Source of the DNA: an uncultured Bacteroidales bacterium
Lineage (GTDB): Bacteria; Bacteroidota; Bacteroidia; Bacteroidales; Bacteroidaceae
Direction: 5' to 3'
DNA: 58,977 bases
Assembly: GCA_902799355.1 (NCBI GenBank)
Contig: CADCAG010000019.1
Location: 1-58,977 of the forward strand
Part shown: in pieces, positions 44,994 to 53,292 of the stretch
Layout: the number at the start of each line of letters is the position of its first letter
Position numbering within the stretch: position 1 is the stretch's first letter
Notes under the pieces: generated by a model
What the model saw: the letters and a program-made list of their open reading frames with translations, nothing else
What the model was told of the DNA's origin: nothing
Databases searched by the model: none
Program-made: the position numbers and the translations under genes

Positions 44994-45282
44994 AGACTGA
45001 CAGACTGACAAAACATCGATGTGCAAAGGGATTGAGCGCATTTTGAAGACTGTCAAGACTGACAGAAGACTGACAGAAGACTGACAAGATCTTAGCTCGT
45101 ATTAGCTATTGAAATGATAAATTCTCTAGAGAATTTCTGTCATATACAACTGACAATCGCAAAATTCTCTAGAGAATTTCAGAAATTGTCTAGAGAAAGC
45201 TGTCAGTCTTCTGTCAGTCTTGACAGTCTCTAAACTGACTGCAAACGCCCTGTACATCGGGGTTTTGTCAGTCTGTCAGTCT
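44994..45282. repeat. ~289-bp inverted-repeat element with internal palindromes
   Basis: The outer 21 bp (44994-45014) are perfectly inverted at 45262-45282. An inner 30 bp (45047-45076) is perfectly inverted at 45200-45229. Both arms are rich in GACTGACAG units. The core has two perfect 18-bp palindromes, AAATTCTCTAGAGAATTT at 45119-45136 and 45162-45179, and a degenerate third near 45183. No ORF is inside. Confidence 0.75.
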
Positions 45283-45296
45283 CTAACTGCTAATGG

Positions 45297-45411
45297 CTAA
45301 CTGCGAATATGCACATCCTGCTGTGGGAACGGAATCTCAATGTCGTTCTCGTTCAAGGTGTCGTAGATGGCTGTGAGTACCTGACTGGAAACAACGCCAC
45401 GCATCAAGGCT
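45297..45411 (-). pseudogene. Detached C-terminal fragment of an MscS-type channel gene
   Basis: Reading ALMRGVVSSQVLTAIYD, then EIEIPFPQQDVHIRS-like text (DIEIPFPQQDVHIRS) and stop on the minus strand. The ending IPFPQQDVHI is the MscS family C-terminus. Of this, 45306-45411 is 105/106 identical to 47867-47972. There is no upstream body: it abuts the 3' end of a barrel gene on the opposite strand. Confidence 0.85.
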
Positions 45412-45453
45412 AACGTTGGTTCACTGACCTTCGGTGTATACTACAACTTCTAA
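45412..45453 (+). pseudogene. 3' remnant of a second outer-membrane barrel gene
   Basis: The frame NVGSLTFGVYYNF-stop closely matches the GMYYNF end of the barrel gene at 44248-44847, sharing TACTACAACTTCTAATT. Only the last 13 codons and stop remain, joined to the MscS fragment; a terminator follows at 45485-45517. Confidence 0.75.
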
Positions 45454-45484
45454 TTAATAAAAGAATAATAGTTTGACAACTAAT

Positions 45485-45517
45485 AAGAACCGCATCTCAT
45501 TCAGGGATGCGGTTCTT
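45485..45517. terminator. Bidirectional terminator
   Basis: A 12-bp perfect stem, AAGAACCGCATC (45485-45496) with GATGCGGTTCTT (45506-45517). The TGA stop of the NCS2 gene (45499-45497) lies at the start of the loop. Plus-strand T-rich text follows, so it likely ended the lost barrel gene as well. Confidence 0.75.
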
Positions 45518-46777
45518 GTTTTGCTTGTAACGGTTCATCCAGCCGTCAATAAAGGAGAAGACGACATAGGTGAATAGTCCTGCTACGATGCCGTCGGTGA
45601 TGCTACCTGTAACAGGCATGATCAAAATAGTTAGGAAGGCAGGCATGGTTTCTGCGGGACGTGCCAGACGAATATGGCGAATGGAACCAAAGAGGTAGTA
45701 ACCAGCCATAACCATGATAGGAGCTGTTGCAGCAGCAGGGATCGCTAAGAACAAGGGAGCGAGGAACAGGCTGATGCCAAAGCAAGAAGCAATGACGAGA
45801 GCGGTAAGTCCTGTACGTCCTCCTTCAGCAACACCTGTAGCACTCTCCACATAGGTGGTTACCGTGCTACAACCTAGACAGGCACCCGTTATGGTGGCAA
45901 TAGCATCACTCAGCATAATGTTGCGCATGTGGGGAATACGACCGTTAGGACGGATATGTCCCGTATTTGCCATCAGACCCACAACAGAACCCAGCGTGTC
46001 AAAGACGTCGAAGAACAGCATGGTGAGCACACAAACCCAGAGGTCTGGTGTGAGCAGATCTTCCCATGAGAACTGGCAGAAGAGTGGGGCAGGCGAGGTA
46101 GGCATGCTGAACAGGTGGTCGGGAATAGTCGTGACACCAGCAGGAATACCAATAAGGGTTATGATAATAATGGTGAGCAACAGGCCGCCACGCACTCGTA
46201 ATACGATGAAAATACCTGCGAGCACCAGTCCCAGCAGGAATAGCAGCGATGGTGCGCTGACTAATGTGTGGATATGATTGAAGATCGTGCCTTCTGCCAG
46301 CAGGCCGCTGTTCTTGAATCCTATCATGGCGATGAAGAAGCCGATACCTGCTGCAATAGCGTATTTTAGCGAGGCGGGTATCATCTCGAAGATAATCTGT
46401 CGCAGGTTGCTGATGCAGAGCAAGACGAAGAGGACACCTTCCAAGAATACAGCTGTAAGTGCGAACTGCCACGTATAACCCAACGACAGACAAACCGTCT
46501 CGACAAAGAATAGGTTGATAGCCAGACCTGGTGCCTGTCCAAAGGGACGCTTGGCGAGAAATGCCATGAGCAGCGTACCAACGATGGTAGCCAGCGTGGT
46601 GGCGGTGAGCAGCGATTCTACAGGATAACCTTGTGCGGCGATTGGTGCAAACATGATGGGCATCAACGCCAGGATGTACGACATGGTGGTGAAGGTGGTG
46701 AGTCCTGAGAGCACTTCTGTCTTCAGGCTATGCTGTTGCAGAGAAAAACCTACGAGTGATAATAACTTAGCTTTCAT
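45497..46777 (-). CDS. NCS2 family purine permease (AzgA-like)
   Basis: 426 aa with 12-14 hydrophobic segments. The signature QAPGLAINLFF (family QxPGMGxNAxF) is at about 80-90, with MSYILALMPIMFA near the N-terminus and DVFDTLGSVVGLMANTGH around 250. This subgroup carries adenine, guanine or hypoxanthine by proton symport. The final codons and stop lie in the terminator hairpin. The histidine kinase gene is 25 nt upstream on the same strand, suggesting co-expression. Confidence 0.87.
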   Translation of the reverse strand: MKAKLLSLVGFSLQQHSLKTEVLSGLTTFTTMSYILALMPIMFAPIAAQGYPVESLLTATTLATIVGTLLMAFLAKRPFGQAPGLAINLFFVETVCLSLGYTWQFALTAVFLEGVLFVLLCISNLRQIIFEMIPASLKYAIAAGIGFFIAMIGFKNSGLLAEGTIFNHIHTLVSAPSLLFLLGLVLAGIFIVLRVRGGLLLTIIIITLIGIPAGVTTIPDHLFSMPTSPAPLFCQFSWEDLLTPDLWVCVLTMLFFDVFDTLGSVVGLMANTGHIRPNGRIPHMRNIMLSDAIATITGACLGCSTVTTYVESATGVAEGGRTGLTALVIASCFGISLFLAPLFLAIPAAATAPIMVMAGYYLFGSIRHIRLARPAETMPAFLTILIMPVTGSITDGIVAGLFTYVVFSFIDGWMNRYKQNKNRIPE

Positions 46778-46802
46778 CTATTTATGAGTTATTCGTAAAG
46801 CG

Positions 46803-47834
46803 TTATGAAAGATGCGATGGGATGATGAGGTCAAATTTAGAACCTACCGTATTGGTGGTATCGAGTGTCAGTGTACCACCGAGGCGCTCGGCAATCATGC
46901 GGGCAATGGTCAGACCAAGACCGATACCTTGTGAGAAGCTGTCAAGCTTGGAGAACCGTTCAAAGATAAACTCCTTCTTGTCTTCCGGAATACCCATTCC
47001 TGTATCGATTACTGAGAAGTGCAACTGTCCCTCTTCCTCACTCAGGCGTAGCGTGATGCTACCCTCGGTGGTGAACTTCGCAGCATTGTCGAGTAGCTTA
47101 TTAAGAACAATGTGAATCATGCGAGGATAAGTGTTCACCATCTGACCTTCGGGAATGGTGCACTCGCTGTTCAGCTTGACGCCCTCGGCAACAATCTGGC
47201 TGATGGAGTCCATGGCCTGTTCTATGATAGTGGCACCCAGACAAGGCTCTGCTGGTGGCAGTTCGTTGTTGCTCTCAAGGTCTGAGATAAAGAGCAGGTC
47301 ATCGAGAATATTGGTGAGCAGGCGAGCGTTGTCCTCAATGCGTTGGCAGCAGTCAAGGCGCTCGGCTTCCTGCATCTCCACACCAGGCATATTCAGTATC
47401 TGCGTAAAGCCGTTGATGGCGTTGAGGGGTGTGCGGATCTCGTGGGTCATACTTTGTATGAACGAGGTCTTGGCCTTGGATGCTGCCTCGGCACGGTCAC
47501 GCTCTATGGCCAGCTGTTTGTTCTGAGCCACCACCACGTTGCGCTCGCGCTGCAGTTGCTGGTTCTTGATTTCCAGCCTACGTGTCCAGCGGCTATTGAC
47601 AGCCAAGAATGCCAACAGCGCCACAATACCCAGTATCATAGCCACGCTACCCGTAGTGAAGCGGGAACGTTGCTGCAGCAACTCGTTCTGCGTCTTCAGC
47701 TCGTTGATGTCTGTGGTTGTGTCAGCAGCCCTCATAGTACCATATTGGCTGGATGCCGCCATGGTAAGAATGAATGCTGTCAACACCATGACCCGCGTGA
47801 GTCGCTGGCCTATTCTTCTTATCATTTCTCTCAT
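46803..47834 (-). CDS. Membrane sensor histidine kinase with a short input region
   Basis: 343 aa. N-terminal signal-anchor, about 30 periplasmic residues, a second membrane helix (VAMILGIVALLAFLAV), coiled coil, then DHp with the phospho-accepting His in SMTHEIRTPLNAING and a full HATPase (HIVLNKLLDNAAKF N-box, VIDTGMGIP G1, GIGLGLTIARM G2). The periplasmic TPR domain seen in many Prevotella kinases of this type is absent. No response regulator is adjacent. It lies between the broken mscS and the NCS2 gene in one orientation; its upstream space is occupied by the 106-bp repeat. Confidence 0.85.
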   Translation of the reverse strand: MREMIRRIGQRLTRVMVLTAFILTMAASSQYGTMRAADTTTDINELKTQNELLQQRSRFTTGSVAMILGIVALLAFLAVNSRWTRRLEIKNQQLQRERNVVVAQNKQLAIERDRAEAASKAKTSFIQSMTHEIRTPLNAINGFTQILNMPGVEMQEAERLDCCQRIEDNARLLTNILDDLLFISDLESNNELPPAEPCLGATIIEQAMDSISQIVAEGVKLNSECTIPEGQMVNTYPRMIHIVLNKLLDNAAKFTTEGSITLRLSEEEGQLHFSVIDTGMGIPEDKKEFIFERFSKLDSFSQGIGLGLTIARMIAERLGGTLTLDTTNTVGSKFDLIIPSHLS

Positions 47835-47857
47835 TTTATGGTTGCAGTTTTTATCAT

Positions 47858-47971
47858 TTAATTCTTAATATGTACATCCTGCTGTGGGAACGGAATCTCA
47901 ATGTCGTTCTCGTTCAAGGTGTCGTAGATGGCTGTGAGTACCTGACTGGAAACAACGCCACGCATCAAGGC
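47858..47971 (-). pseudogene. Out-of-frame C-terminus of the MscS gene (repeat copy B)
   Basis: Encodes the same ALMRGVVSSQ to IPFPQQDVHI segment as 45297-45411, ending KN-stop at 47858. Its frame is shifted by one base relative to the MscS body, whose ORF stops at 47965. Confidence 0.85.
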
Positions 47972-50148
47972 TTGTCACCCAACTCAGAGACACGGACAAA
48001 GGCATCTTTTGCAGGGTCTGTACCATCCAGATGAAGGTCGTTGATGGCGTCCTCTATCAGTCGCTTTACCTGAGCAATATTCGAGCCATAGGCCACACCG
48101 AAGGGAATGATTTGCAGCACATAGCCGTGGTTGCGCGTCAGGTTCTTATAGTTCTTTGCAAAGAGCTGGGCGTTCTGGAAGGTTATAACTTCACCGGTCA
48201 GGGCCTCGATGACTGTCGATGTGTAGTTGATGCTGGTAACGCGACCCGTCGTGTCGTCAATCTGTATCAGGTCGCCCACCTTGATGCGTCCCGTCATGAG
48301 TGAGATGCCGTAGTAGATATTTTCGATGATGTCTTTCGACGCGAAACCGATACCTGTTGACAAACCGCCTGTGATCACAAGCAACCACTGCATGGAAACG
48401 TTAAGGATGCCCATCGATATCAGGAACCAGGTGCCCCATACCACTACTTGCAGCACGTTCTTGCCCATCACCTCACGGCTGGCTGCCGTTTCAGGGTCTT
48501 TGTTCTCGAAGTGCATGCGCATCAGCTGTAGGATGGTGCGGTTGACGTAGCTGAAGAAGAACCACAGCGTGATCACCATCGCCAGCGTCAGGATGCTGAG
48601 CTTCAGGTTCTTCAGGTCAACGAAGTAGGTCTTGAAGATGCGCCAGCAGAGGTCGCTGAGGTTGAAGACGTCAGCAGCCCAATAGATACTAATCATAACT
48701 GAGCAGACACCCATAACGGGCAGCAACACCTCGTCAGCCAGGTCGTAAGCCCATGTTTGGGTGATAGGACGCTCGTTGAAGTGATGGCGCATACCATAGA
48801 GCTTCAGATAGCGGCTTACGCAGGTGATGGTCAGGATGCAGGTCAGCTGCATGGTCCACCAGATCAGTATCTGTACGGCCAACAGCGTATAGCCAGCCCA
48901 TGAACAGCCCACGCTGATCAGGAAGACGGTCAGTGAGATATAGGTATAGAACATATCCCAGCGGGGCACGTTCTGGTTGTGGCGTCGTATCACGCTCCAC
49001 TGCCATAGTGCACAGACGAGCAGGATGGGTGGGAAGGTGATATTGACCAGTTCGTTAGGAATCAGGATGATACGGATGGCTATAACCAGGAATCCTACGA
49101 AGAGTAGGGGGGTGTAGATGCGGAAGGCACTCTTGATTTGGTCGCCCGTCACACGCAGCAACAGCGAGAAGAGGATGACGCCCAACAGCCATGCATATTC
49201 CACCAGCAGATTGGCTGCCATGATGAAGAAGTTCTGGTCGGTCAGTGCCAGCGTGATACCCAGAATAAGCGCGAAGGTAATCGTCGTGGTGGCTATCGTG
49301 ATGCAGGCACGCTTCTTCATGAATTCTGACGTGCGGAAACGCTTGGGCACCACAAAGCGGATGGCCAGGAAGTTCAGCAACGTGGCAATGATGGCATAGA
49401 AGATGGTGGAGATCAACAAACCGAATATCCAGCGGCTGTCCCACTGCGAGTGGGCGTTCGGCTGGTATTTCTTCTTCACCGTGCGCTCCATGGCGCTCCA
49501 GTAGCGGCTCCAGTTGGTAACAATGGTGAAATAGCTGTCGCCACCGTTCTTGAAGATGTTGGTCTGTATGTCTGAGTAGCGCTTCTGGGCATAGTCATTC
49601 AGATTGCTCAAGCGCTTCTCTGTTCTGTCATAGATGCGGATGTAGTCGCTCAGCGTAGTACGGTTCTCTACGAGTGAGTTGCGGATATTCGTGGCCAGCG
49701 TCATACAAACGTTGCGGTCGGTCTTTCCCTTGTCGTCAAGCAGATTGATGGGCATGGATTTCAGCGAGGTGATCAGCGAGTCGTAGCGCGCAATCTCGGC
49801 ATCAGCCTTCTCCATGAACATCTGGAAAGGCAACTGCTGGCGACGGAAGTCGTGGAACTGCTCGGTGGCCTCGTGGCAGGCATAGGTCAGGTCGAAGACA
49901 TAGTCCAGCTTCTGTGAGTAAAGCATCAGCGAGTTCTGGTCAGAGCGTTGCATGGTTGTGATCAGTCGCTGGCGCACCTGGTCGCTCTGCTTGCGGTTCA
50001 TCTCTATCTGTTGCGACAGTTCGCGATGGTGCATGGTCAGCTCCGTGCGCAGTATCTGCAGGGTCTTCTGCAGGTCTTTCTCTTTCAACACAGCCTGTGC
50101 GCTCAAGGTGGTGAGCAGCACCAGCAAGATGGTCAGTATCCTTTTCAT
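47965..50148 (-). CDS. MscS-family mechanosensitive channel, C-terminally disrupted
   Basis: 727 aa. Signal peptide MKRILTILLVLLTTLSAQA, a periplasmic helical domain (about 25-225), several membrane helices and the MscS pore/beta-domain: GLSTGIGFASKDIIENIYYGI, GRIKVGDLIQIDDTTGRV, FQNAQLFAKNYKNLTRNHGY. After RVSELGD, where relatives continue with a beta-rich segment, the frame reads KP and stops at the edge of the 106-bp repeat. The expected ending IPFPQQDVHI lies in another frame just downstream. Loss of the C-terminal cage is likely, so the channel may be non-functional. Promoter at 50174-50204. Confidence 0.85.
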   Translation of the reverse strand: MKRILTILLVLLTTLSAQAVLKEKDLQKTLQILRTELTMHHRELSQQIEMNRKQSDQVRQRLITTMQRSDQNSLMLYSQKLDYVFDLTYACHEATEQFHDFRRQQLPFQMFMEKADAEIARYDSLITSLKSMPINLLDDKGKTDRNVCMTLATNIRNSLVENRTTLSDYIRIYDRTEKRLSNLNDYAQKRYSDIQTNIFKNGGDSYFTIVTNWSRYWSAMERTVKKKYQPNAHSQWDSRWIFGLLISTIFYAIIATLLNFLAIRFVVPKRFRTSEFMKKRACITIATTTITFALILGITLALTDQNFFIMAANLLVEYAWLLGVILFSLLLRVTGDQIKSAFRIYTPLLFVGFLVIAIRIILIPNELVNITFPPILLVCALWQWSVIRRHNQNVPRWDMFYTYISLTVFLISVGCSWAGYTLLAVQILIWWTMQLTCILTITCVSRYLKLYGMRHHFNERPITQTWAYDLADEVLLPVMGVCSVMISIYWAADVFNLSDLCWRIFKTYFVDLKNLKLSILTLAMVITLWFFFSYVNRTILQLMRMHFENKDPETAASREVMGKNVLQVVVWGTWFLISMGILNVSMQWLLVITGGLSTGIGFASKDIIENIYYGISLMTGRIKVGDLIQIDDTTGRVTSINYTSTVIEALTGEVITFQNAQLFAKNYKNLTRNHGYVLQIIPFGVAYGSNIAQVKRLIEDAINDLHLDGTDPAKDAFVRVSELGDKP

Positions 50149-50173
50149 CCGGTTTTATTTTCAGTTTTGTGTG

Positions 50174-50204
50174 CAAAGTTACAAAAAAACGAGGGAAAAG
50201 CAAA
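50174..50204 (-). promoter_or_regulatory. Promoter of the MscS-HK-NCS2 unit
   Basis: Minus-strand TTTG (50204-50201), 19 bp, TAACTTTG (50181-50174), 25 bp before the start codon. Confidence 0.65.
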
Positions 50205-50250
50205 AGGATTTCTTCTTTTTTCTTGTTAAAGATATTTTAACTCTGTAATC

Positions 50251-50281
50251 TTGTCAGTATCGATGAAAAACCGTATCTTTG
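50251..50281 (+). promoter_or_regulatory. Promoter of the GH3 gene
   Basis: TTG (50251-50253), 20 bp, TATCTTTG (50274-50281); start codon at 50311. Confidence 0.6.
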
Positions 50282-50310
50282 CAACTTATATAAAACTAAC
50301 TCTAACCAAC

Positions 50311-53247
50311 ATGAAGAAACTATTATCAACTGTATTGTGCGCTATGCTGGTGCTGTCACCAGTATCAGCCCAGAAGAAGAGTGCTCTCTCATTCGATGCT
50401 TACGAGTGGGACTTCGGTACTGTCAATGCTGCAGCAGGTGCTGTATGTCACACATTTACGTTCAAGAACAAGTCTAAGGCCGATGTGAAGGTCGCCAAGA
50501 TCAATCCCAGTTGCGAGTGCATCACGGCCATCGTTCCTGACGGTGTCGTCGCTCCAGGTGCCACCGCCGAGGTACTGGTGGTGTTCACCCCTGCCAAGTC
50601 GCTGGGCAAGAGCTTCCGTAGCGTGGAACTGCTCGACGCCAATGGCAAGACGCTGGGCGCCCTGTCCATCAAGGCCATGGTGAATGATGGCGGTGCTGTC
50701 ACGCAATATCCTTACCAGAATACCCAACTCTCCTATGCTGAGCGCGTGGAGAACCTGTTGTCGCTGCTGACTCCTGAGGAGAAGGTGGGACTCATGATGA
50801 ACAAGTCTGTTTCTATCGACCGACTGGGCATTCCTTCCTACAACTGGTGGAGTGAGGCCTGCCATGGTGTGCGCCAGGGCGGCTATACCGTCTATCCGCA
50901 ACCCATCGGCATGGCGGCAGCCTTCAATCCTCAGCAGGTCTACGACGTCTTCTCAACGGTCAGCGATGAGGCTCGTGCCAACTGGAACCGCACCGACCAT
51001 AACGACCCGAAGCTGTATAACGTGCCCATGGGCGTCACCTACTATCCTGGCAATCCTGAGTTGACATTCTGGTGTCCTAACGTGAACATCTTCCGTGACC
51101 CGCGCTGGGGTAGAGGACAGGAGACCTGTGGCGAAGACCCCTATCTGAATGCCGTCTTAGGTGTTCAGACTGTGCTCGGCATGCAGGGCAACAACGATAA
51201 GTATTTCAAGACCCACGCCTGTGCCAAACACTATGCCGTACACAGTGGTCCAGAGCCTCTGCGCCACACCTATAACGCCTCGGTGTCGATGCGCGACCTG
51301 TGGGAGACCTATCTGCCAGCCTTCAAGGCCTTGGTTAAGAAAGGTAATGTCCGCGAGGTGATGTGTGCCTACAACCGCTACGAGGGTGTTCCCTGCTGTA
51401 CCAGCGACCGCCTGTTGGTCGACATCCTCCGTCGCAAGTGGAACTACGACGCCATCGTGCTCACCGACTGCGATGCCATCAACAACTTCTATAATAAGGG
51501 CCAGCACGAGACGCACAAAGACCCGCTGTCTGCCTCTGTCGACGCTGTTCTCAACGGTACCGACCTGGAATGTGGTAAGGTCTTTATGGTGCTGACGGAA
51601 GCTCTGCAGAAGGGACTCATCCAGGAGAGCACCCTCGACTTCCACCTGCGCAAGACGCTCTATGGCCGCTTCGAGTTGGGTATGTTCGACCCCGCTGAGA
51701 TGCTTCCCTGGGCTAATCTAAAGGCCGATGTCATTAGTAGTGAGGCCAACGACGCCCTCGCCACACAGGCCGCCCGCGAATCCATGGTGCTGCTTGAGAA
51801 CAAGGGCATTCTCCCGCTTTCAAAGAGTCTGAAGAATATCGCCGTCGTCGGTCCTAATGCCGACGATGTGGAACTGCTGAACGGTAACTACGGTGGCACT
51901 CCTACCAAGGAACACCAGCACTCGTTGCTCGAGGGCATTAAGAAGGCAGTACCTGGCGCTAATGTTTTCTATAAGAAAGCCTGCGAACTCGCTGATGGTG
52001 AGACTACTATACATCATCTGCAGGACTTCAACGATGGCAAGGGTGTGCTCGTAGAGTTCTATAACAATAAGGAGTTGAGTGGCCAGCCAGCTACGACGGG
52101 TTACTATAACGAGCTGAACTTCTCTACCTTCGGCGCGTGGGGTTTTGCCCAGGGCGTCAGCAAGGACACGCTCTCTGTACGCGTCAGCGGACAGTATAAG
52201 GCCACCTTCACGGGCGACATGAAATATACGCTCTCGACCGATAACGGCTATGTGCTCAAGGTGAATGGTCATGTGGTTGAAGAGGCTAAGGGCGGCCGTG
52301 GTCGCGGCTTCGGCTTCGGACGCCGCACTCCCGACTACAAGTCGTTCCCAGTCAAGGAGGGTGAGACCTATGACGTTGTCATCGAATACCGTCACGGCAA
52401 CGGCCAGTTTGCTATGCTGCGTGGCGACATCTGCGAGCGCAAGCCCGTGCTGTTCGACGACCTCGCCCAGCAGGTGAAGGATATGGATGTTATTATTATA
52501 ATAGGTGGTATCTCTGCCCGCATGGAGGGCGAGGGTGGTGACAAGCAGGACATCGAGTTGCCTGCCGTCCAGCAGCGCCTCGTGAAGGCCATGCACGCCA
52601 CTGGCAAGCCCGTCGTCTTCGTCAACTGCTCTGGCTCAGCCATTGCCTTCGGTAGTGTCGAGGGACAGTACGACGCCCTGCTGCAGGCCTGGTATCCTGG
52701 TCAGGGTGGTGCCAAGGCGCTGGCTGATGTGCTCTTTGGCGACTACAACCCCAGCGGCAAGCTGCCCGTCACATTCTATCGCTCTAACAACGACCTGCCC
52801 GACTTCCTCGACTACTCCATGGAGAACCGCACCTACCGCTATTTCCGTGGTGTGCCGCAGTATGCCTTCGGTTATGGTCTAAGCTATACCTCGTTTGCTT
52901 ACGGGAAAGGCAAGCTTTCGCGCGCCAGCATGAAGGCTGACGGCAAGGTGACGCTCACCGTTCCTGTCACCAATACTGGCAGTCGCGAGGGTGCTGAGAT
53001 TGTGCAGGTTTATGTCAAGGCTCTCGACTATCCCGAGGCTCCCATCAAGTCGCTCAAGGGCTTCCAGAAGCTGACGCTGGCTGCTGGTCAGACGGCTACC
53101 GCTTCTATCACCCTCGACGGTGAGGCCTTCGAATACTACGACGCCTCTATCGACGAACTCTCCACGCGTCCTGGCCGCTACCAGATACTCTATGGCAGCT
53201 CGTCGCTCGACAAAGACCTGCAGTCGCTCGACTTCGTGGTCAAATAA
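50311..53247 (+). CDS. GH3 glycosidase with N-terminal DUF1573 and internal PA14
   Basis: 978 aa from the ATG at 50311 that begins a signal peptide (MKKLLSTVLCAMLVLSPVSA); the open frame upstream crosses the promoter. Domains: DUF1573 Ig-like (about 28-115: WDFGTVNAAAGAV, NPSCECITA), GH3 barrel with CHGVRQGG, GRGQETCGEDP, KHYAVHSGPEP and nucleophile Asp in IVLTDCDAI (about 386-388), GH3 C-domain with a PA14 insert (about 560-700) containing a Gly/Arg-rich loop, and C-terminal FnIII. GH3 members of this shape act as beta-xylosidase or beta-glucosidase, probably periplasmic. A sugar kinase gene follows after 45 nt. Confidence 0.88.
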   Translation: MKKLLSTVLCAMLVLSPVSAQKKSALSFDAYEWDFGTVNAAAGAVCHTFTFKNKSKADVKVAKINPSCECITAIVPDGVVAPGATAEVLVVFTPAKSLGKSFRSVELLDANGKTLGALSIKAMVNDGGAVTQYPYQNTQLSYAERVENLLSLLTPEEKVGLMMNKSVSIDRLGIPSYNWWSEACHGVRQGGYTVYPQPIGMAAAFNPQQVYDVFSTVSDEARANWNRTDHNDPKLYNVPMGVTYYPGNPELTFWCPNVNIFRDPRWGRGQETCGEDPYLNAVLGVQTVLGMQGNNDKYFKTHACAKHYAVHSGPEPLRHTYNASVSMRDLWETYLPAFKALVKKGNVREVMCAYNRYEGVPCCTSDRLLVDILRRKWNYDAIVLTDCDAINNFYNKGQHETHKDPLSASVDAVLNGTDLECGKVFMVLTEALQKGLIQESTLDFHLRKTLYGRFELGMFDPAEMLPWANLKADVISSEANDALATQAARESMVLLENKGILPLSKSLKNIAVVGPNADDVELLNGNYGGTPTKEHQHSLLEGIKKAVPGANVFYKKACELADGETTIHHLQDFNDGKGVLVEFYNNKELSGQPATTGYYNELNFSTFGAWGFAQGVSKDTLSVRVSGQYKATFTGDMKYTLSTDNGYVLKVNGHVVEEAKGGRGRGFGFGRRTPDYKSFPVKEGETYDVVIEYRHGNGQFAMLRGDICERKPVLFDDLAQQVKDMDVIIIIGGISARMEGEGGDKQDIELPAVQQRLVKAMHATGKPVVFVNCSGSAIAFGSVEGQYDALLQAWYPGQGGAKALADVLFGDYNPSGKLPVTFYRSNNDLPDFLDYSMENRTYRYFRGVPQYAFGYGLSYTSFAYGKGKLSRASMKADGKVTLTVPVTNTGSREGAEIVQVYVKALDYPEAPIKSLKGFQKLTLAAGQTATASITLDGEAFEYYDASIDELSTRPGRYQILYGSSSLDKDLQSLDFVVK

Positions 53248-53292
53248 CATGCTCTGATAAATCTAAATACAAACAAATTATATTTGCCAACT

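Noticed and set aside
45047-45229. Large terminator or attenuator formed by the inverted arms
   Set aside because: Arms are too far apart and no T-run follows; the barrel gene already has its own terminator at 44883-44912.
45306-47972. Composite transposon bounded by the 106-bp direct repeats
   Set aside because: No transposase or integrase lies between or next to the repeats, and the repeats are coding sequence of a channel gene rather than IS ends.
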